Shown here: positions 60,682 to 64,000 of the stretch, one piece after another
How positions within the stretch are numbered: the first letter of the stretch is position 1
Layout of the letters: each line of letters opens with the position of its first letter
Assembly: GCF_047824785.1 (NCBI RefSeq)
Contig: NZ_CP181167.1
Location: 3,286,001-3,350,000 of the forward strand
Direction: 5' to 3'
Source: Nitrobacter sp039808345
Lineage (GTDB): Bacteria; Pseudomonadota; Alphaproteobacteria; Rhizobiales; Xanthobacteraceae
Length of the DNA stretch: 64,000 nt
Notes under the pieces: model-generated
The model's database searches: none
What the model saw: the letters and a program-made list of their open reading frames with translations, nothing else
What the model was told of the DNA's origin: nothing
Made by a program: the position numbers and the translations under genes

Positions 60682-61524
60682 GGATCAGGACCCATTAATT
60701 TCTTGCGGAGAGGTGTTTGGACTGATTCATTAGCGTTGCTGGGAGACGCGCGATGTCCGATTTGTTTCTGCTCACCGAAGCGCAGATGCGCCGGATCGAG
60801 CCGTATTTTCCATTGTCGCACGGAGTTGCGAGGGTTGATGACCGGCGGGTGATCAGCGGCATCATTTTTGTCATCAGGAACGGGCTGCGCTGGCGCGATG
60901 CGCCGCGTGAGTATGGTCCGCACAAGACCGTCTACAATCGTTTTGTGCGCTGGAGCCGTCTTGGTGTGTTCAACAAGATATTTGCCGAACTGGCTCGTAA
61001 GGGTGGCGCTCCGAAGCGGTTAATGATCGACGCCACCCATCTGAAGGCGCATCGCACCGCTGCAAGCCTTTTAAAAAAGGGCCTGTTCCCCGACGTATCG
61101 GGCGCACGAAGGGCGGTCTGAACTCAAAGCTGCACGCCGTCTGCGATGGTCAGGGACGCCCTGTCATCATGCTGCTTAGCGAAGGCCAGATGAGCGATTA
61201 TAAAGGGGCCGCGTTGATGATCGATGCGATGCCGCCCGCCAAGCAGTTGCTCGGCGACAAGGGCTATCACGCCAACTGGTTCCGCCAGGCGCTCGCGGCC
61301 CGCGGCATCACGGCCTGCATCCCATCCAAGTCCAACCGCGCAAAGCCGATCGAACATGACCGTATTCTCTATCGCCAACGGCACAAAATCGAAAATGCGT
61401 TCGGCAGGCTCAAGGACTGGCGGCGCATCCACACCCGCTACGATCGATGCGCTCACACATTCTTCTCCGCTATCTGCATCGCAGCAACCGTCATCTTCTG
61501 GATCTGATCAATGAGTCCTGAACC
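60682..61524 (+). mobile_element. IS5-family (IS427/IS1031-like) insertion sequence, complete
   Basis: 843 bp bounded by GGATCAGGACCCATTAATT and its imperfect complement ending ...AGTCCTGAACC, with TA on both sides as a 2-bp target duplication. It encodes one frameshifted transposase. Confidence 0.85.
60753..61507 (+). CDS. IS5-family transposase made by programmed -1 frameshift
   Basis: The first frame runs MSDLFLLTEAQMRRIEPYF to HRTAASLLKKG; the second continues with RRIGRTKGGLNSKLHAVCDG, then LLGDKGYHANWFRQAL and HKIENAFGRLKDWRRI. Between them lies A AAA AAG (around 61072-61078) in the 0-frame position required for canonical -1 slippage, and slipping there restores the expected KKGPVPRRIGRTKGG. 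The DDE residues are split between the two frames (MIDATHLKAHR; LLGDKGYHAN; KIENAFGRLK). Confidence 0.82.
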
Positions 61525-61584
61525 TAGTTGTTTAGTCCCAAGCTTTGATGGAGCATCCTTATCGCACGATTCGAAGGAAGCGCT

Positions 61585-61842
61585 ATGGGACAAGTTTTAC
61601 ACGGCTGCGCCACGACGACGGAGGCAGTCCGTCGAGCAATACAAAATAGTCAAGAGAGCCTAAGAGGTCTCGCCAAGCGCTACGGGATCAACCAGAAGAC
61701 GGTCGCGAAGTGGAAGCAGCGCGAGACCGTCACCGATCTTCCGACTGGCCCCAAGGAAGCCAAGTCGACTGTCCTTTCCATTGAAGATGAGGCGATCATC
61801 GTTGCTTTCCGGCGGCACACGCTGCTGCCCGAAGCAGCCGTT
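61585..61842 (+). pseudogene. IS481-type transposase, N-terminal fragment
   Basis: MGQVLHGCATTTEAVRRAIQ, then SLRGLAKRYGINQKTVAKWK, then TVLSIEDEAIIVAFRRHTLLP, after which the frame runs into the arsC 3' region. Only the HTH part is left. The same outer end occurs reversed at 19717-19795. Confidence 0.8.
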
Positions 61843-61878
61843 TGGCTTCCAGCATCGGACGTTAGGCAGTTCAGTCAC

Positions 61879-62283
61879 TCAGTGAGCCTCGACGATCTCG
61901 CCGTCTTCCTTGACGAAGCGGCCTATGTGCGGGTTCGGGAGAAGATCGAGGACGACTTCGGAAGGACGACAGAGCGCCACTCCCTTGTCCGTCACGACGA
62001 TCGGCCGATTGATGAGGATGGGGTGCGCCAGCATTTGGTCGATCAGTTCGTCGTCGTTCCACGTAGAGCGGTCCAACCCCAAGTCGCGGTATGGCGTTCC
62101 CTTCTTCCGGAGCAGATTCCTCGGCGACATCGCCATGGCCACGAGCAGTTCCATGAGCTTGGTCCGCGACGGCGGGTTCTTCACGTATTCTATGATCTCC
62201 GGCTCTTCACCGCTCTGTCGGATCATCGCCAGTGTGTTGCGGGACGTGTCACAGTCGGGGTTGTGGTAGATCGTGATCGTCAT
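61879..62283 (-). CDS. arsC: Arsenate reductase ArsC (glutaredoxin-coupled)
   Basis: A 134-residue thioredoxin-fold enzyme that reduces arsenate to arsenite. It starts MTITIYHNPDCDTSRNTLAM with the catalytic Cys in NPDCDTSRNT; the Arg residues used in arsenate binding lie in LINRPIVVTDKGVALCRPSE. It is the last gene of the operon, overlapping acr3 by 4 bp, and is followed by an IS fragment. Confidence 0.93.
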   Translation of the reverse strand: MTITIYHNPDCDTSRNTLAMIRQSGEEPEIIEYVKNPPSRTKLMELLVAMAMSPRNLLRKKGTPYRDLGLDRSTWNDDELIDQMLAHPILINRPIVVTDKGVALCRPSEVVLDLLPNPHIGRFVKEDGEIVEAH

Positions 62284-63338
62284 CCGTTCACCTTCAACAC
62301 ATCGGCAGCGGGTTGATTGGCTCCCGCCTCATACCAGCCGCGAGAAGCCTTCACGATCTTGACGACCGAAAGCATCACCGGCACCTCGACGAGGACGCCT
62401 ACCACCGTCGCCAGAGCAGCCCCCGAGTTCAGGCCGAAGATGCTTATGGCTGCAGCAACCGCCAGTTCGAAGAAGTTGCTCGCACCGATCAGGGCCGCCG
62501 GGCCTGCGACACACCAAGCCACACCAAGGTGGCGGCTCAGCACATAGGCCAGACCGGCGTTCAGGTAGACCTGAATGAGGATCGGAACAGCAAGGATCGC
62601 AATCACGAGGGGCTGCGCCAGAAGTTGCTCGCCTTGGAAGCCGAAGAGCAGCACCAGTATCGCCAGCAGAGCCATCAGGGAGAACGGCTGAAGGTGACCG
62701 AGGGTCCGACCGAGCGCGTCACCACCCCGAGCTATGAGCGACCGACGCCAGACCTGCGCAAGGATTACGGGCACCACGATGTAGAGTAGCACAGACAAGG
62801 CCAGCGTCGCCCATGGCACCGAGATGGACGCCACCCCGAGGAGCAGGCCGACTAGCGGAGCGAATAGGACCACCATCAGCAGATCATTCAATGCGACTTG
62901 ACCCAGCGTGTAGTGAGGTTCGCCGTCCACAAGGTTGGACCAGACGAACACCATCGCCGTGCATGGCGCGGCAGCGAGTAGGATCAGCCCTGCAATGTAG
63001 GACGGGACTTGCTCCGATGGCAGCATGGGCGCGAAGACATGGCCGATGAAGATTGTGCCCAGCAACGCCATAGAGAACGGCTTCACGGCCCAGTTCACGA
63101 AGAGCGTCACGCCGACCCCTCGCGCATGCTCAACCACCCTTCCAAGTGCGTTGAAGTCGATCTTTAGCAGCATAGGAATGATCATCAGCCAGATCAGCAC
63201 CGCCACCGGCAGGTTAACCTTCGCCACCTCCCAACCCGAGATCGCGGCGAATGTGCCTGGCATCAGGTGCCCGAGGGCAACGCCGACGACGATACAAAGT
63301 CCGACCCAGACCGTCAGGAATCGCTCGAAGATGGACAT
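62280..63338 (-). CDS. acr3: Arsenite efflux permease Acr3
   Basis: A 352-residue, 10-TM BASS-superfamily transporter. Family motifs: FLTVWVGLCIVVGVALGHLMPG, NLPVAVLIWLMIIPMLLKIDF, LLAAAPCTAMVFVWSNL with the essential Cys, and ALIGASNFFELAVAAAI. The ATG at 63338 follows GAGAGG; in-frame codons upstream overlap the arsI gene and are not protein-like. It exports arsenite produced by ArsC. Confidence 0.94.
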   Translation of the reverse strand: MSIFERFLTVWVGLCIVVGVALGHLMPGTFAAISGWEVAKVNLPVAVLIWLMIIPMLLKIDFNALGRVVEHARGVGVTLFVNWAVKPFSMALLGTIFIGHVFAPMLPSEQVPSYIAGLILLAAAPCTAMVFVWSNLVDGEPHYTLGQVALNDLLMVVLFAPLVGLLLGVASISVPWATLALSVLLYIVVPVILAQVWRRSLIARGGDALGRTLGHLQPFSLMALLAILVLLFGFQGEQLLAQPLVIAILAVPILIQVYLNAGLAYVLSRHLGVAWCVAGPAALIGASNFFELAVAAAISIFGLNSGAALATVVGVLVEVPVMLSVVKIVKASRGWYEAGANQPAADVLKVNG

Positions 63339-63357
63339 CAGCAGAAGCCTCTCCGGG

Positions 63358-63822
63358 TCAGCAACAAGCTGTCGCCGCGGGTGCCGGAGCAGCACAGCAG
63401 GAACTTTCCTTCTCGTGTGCAACACGGGCGTCGCGCTCCCCCGTACCGTCACCGTAAGTGATGCTTTCGCCTGTGGTGTGGAAGGTCTCCCAGGAGATAC
63501 CCGCAGGATCATCAATCCACGACTTCTCCGACTTGGCGTAGCAACACGCCGTCTCTCCCTGTTCGATGATCTCCCCGCCCGCGTTGCGAAGCCTCGCATA
63601 CACTTCCTGCAGCTCGTTCTGGTCCTCGACCTGAATGCCGAGATGATCCAGCCCCGCTTGCTTGCCGCGCGTTGAGATCGCGAAATTGACGCGGGGGTCA
63701 TCAAGCATCCACTTCGCATAGTCGGATTTCAGGACGGCAGGCTGAGCGGCGAAGAGAGCAGAATAAAAGCCAACCGACCGCTGGAGGTCGCTGACGGCGA
63801 CATGAACGTGAAGGCGCTTCAT
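63358..63822 (-). CDS. arsI: ArsI/CadI-family metalloid resistance dioxygenase
   Basis: A 154-residue vicinal-oxygen-chelate protein: MKRLHVHVAVSDLQRSVGFY with the metal-ligand His, LDHLGIQVEDQNELQEVYARL, then GETACCYAKSEKSWIDDPAG with the vicinal Cys pair of ArsI C-As lyases, and the metal-binding Glu in ISWETF. The tail SSCCAAPAPAATACC adds two more Cys pairs. ArsI cleaves carbon-arsenic bonds of methylarsenite; the related CadI is cadmium-induced. AAGGA precedes the ATG at 63822. Confidence 0.82.
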   Translation of the reverse strand: MKRLHVHVAVSDLQRSVGFYSALFAAQPAVLKSDYAKWMLDDPRVNFAISTRGKQAGLDHLGIQVEDQNELQEVYARLRNAGGEIIEQGETACCYAKSEKSWIDDPAGISWETFHTTGESITYGDGTGERDARVAHEKESSCCAAPAPAATACC

Positions 63823-63833
63823 AGCTTTTCCTT

Positions 63834-64000
63834 TCAGGCTAGCCTTTTCGTGCGACTGCGAGATGGTTTGCAAGTGGCAGCGGAGACGCAAGGTGCCCCT
63901 CCACAGCAGTTCTCCGTAAGAAAACCCAAGAGCTCGTTCATCTTGTCGAACTGCGCCGTGTAGATCACGGAACGACCCTCACGGTGCGCGGTGACAAGGC
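63834..64000 (-). CDS. arsR: ArsR-family arsenical repressor (5' part outside window)
   Basis: The visible C-terminal 54 residues read LVTAHREGRSVIYTAQFDKM, then NELLGFLTENCCGGAPCVSA, then ATCKPSRSRTKRLA. The REGRSVIYTA segment is the wing of the ArsR winged helix, and the CC..C cluster near the C-terminus is the arsenite-sensing site of the type placed after the DNA-binding domain. First gene of arsR-arsI-acr3-arsC, 11 bp before arsI. Confidence 0.82.
   Translation of the reverse strand, partial: LVTAHREGRSVIYTAQFDKMNELLGFLTENCCGGAPCVSAATCKPSRSRTKRLA

Noticed and set aside
1..64000. tRNA or rRNA genes
   Set aside because: I looked for conserved T-loop and rRNA segments and saw no convincing cloverleaf or rRNA motif; a covariance-model search would be needed to exclude a tRNA.

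Overview
The window looks like the chromosome or a large replicon of an alphaproteobacterium of the Bradyrhizobium/Nitrobacter/Rhodopseudomonas group. I infer this from the high GC content, the gene families, and a dispersed palindromic intergenic repeat built around 'accggtttcccactt'-like and 'cgcttctgat..atcagaagcg' cores. A carboxysomal carbonic anhydrase gene (csoSCA) and a NarK-type nitrate/nitrite carrier make a Nitrobacter-like nitrite oxidiser the best guess. No rRNA gene or nitrite oxidoreductase gene is present to prove it.

Region by region. 1-3.6 kb: an AttE/F/G/H-like operon (ABC ATPase, double-FtsX permease, and an AttH/CrtC-like lipocalin protein cut by the window edge). 3.7-6.1 kb: a flavin-binding stress-type protein, a micropeptide gene and narK. 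6.4-13.5 kb: three phage-tail-collar proteins, a DUF6916-like protein and a GNAT acetyltransferase, facing a TIG-repeat autotransporter, then a PRC-barrel protein. 13.7-18 kb: a type III polyketide synthase with its ICMT-like methylase, a glutathionyl-hydroquinone reductase and small hypotheticals. 18.1-19.8 kb: IS scars. 20.5-29.2 kb: a surface-sugar island for pseudaminic-acid-like sugars (pseI, an SpsF-type cytidylyltransferase, pseC, methylases, Nudix and HAD proteins, a glycosyltransferase) in which pseB is a pseudogene. 29.2-36.2 kb: an MFS carrier and the complete ectoine/hydroxyectoine genes ectABCD with a divergent MarR regulator, then nhaA. 36.7-43.2 kb: tamA-tamB. 43.4-47.97 kb: an XRE regulator, decayed sequence, csoSCA next to a truncated csoS4A, a DUF983 gene, and an IS/FecR mosaic. 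48.0-54.5 kb: a molybdenum island with both molybdenum-storage subunits, two small ORFs, an alginate-export-type porin and modE. 54.6-61.9 kb: an IS-rich stretch around a prepilin peptidase and a TonB protein. 61.9-64 kb: an arsenic operon (arsR-arsI-acr3-arsC).

The most interesting unit is the molybdenum island. Four AT-rich palindromes resembling ModE operators (CGwTATA...TATAACG type) sit upstream of mosBA, of a small unknown gene, across the -10 of the porin promoter, and directly before modE. This suggests one ModE-controlled regulon covering Mo storage, an outer-membrane porin and uncharacterised small proteins. One micropeptide in the island (C-terminal MAERFLxYVKxFCPYL) has a paralogue beside narK 46 kb away. 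The second theme is decay: a carboxysome operon reduced to csoSCA plus the first codons of csoS4A, a pse pathway without functional pseB, and several IS-broken genes.
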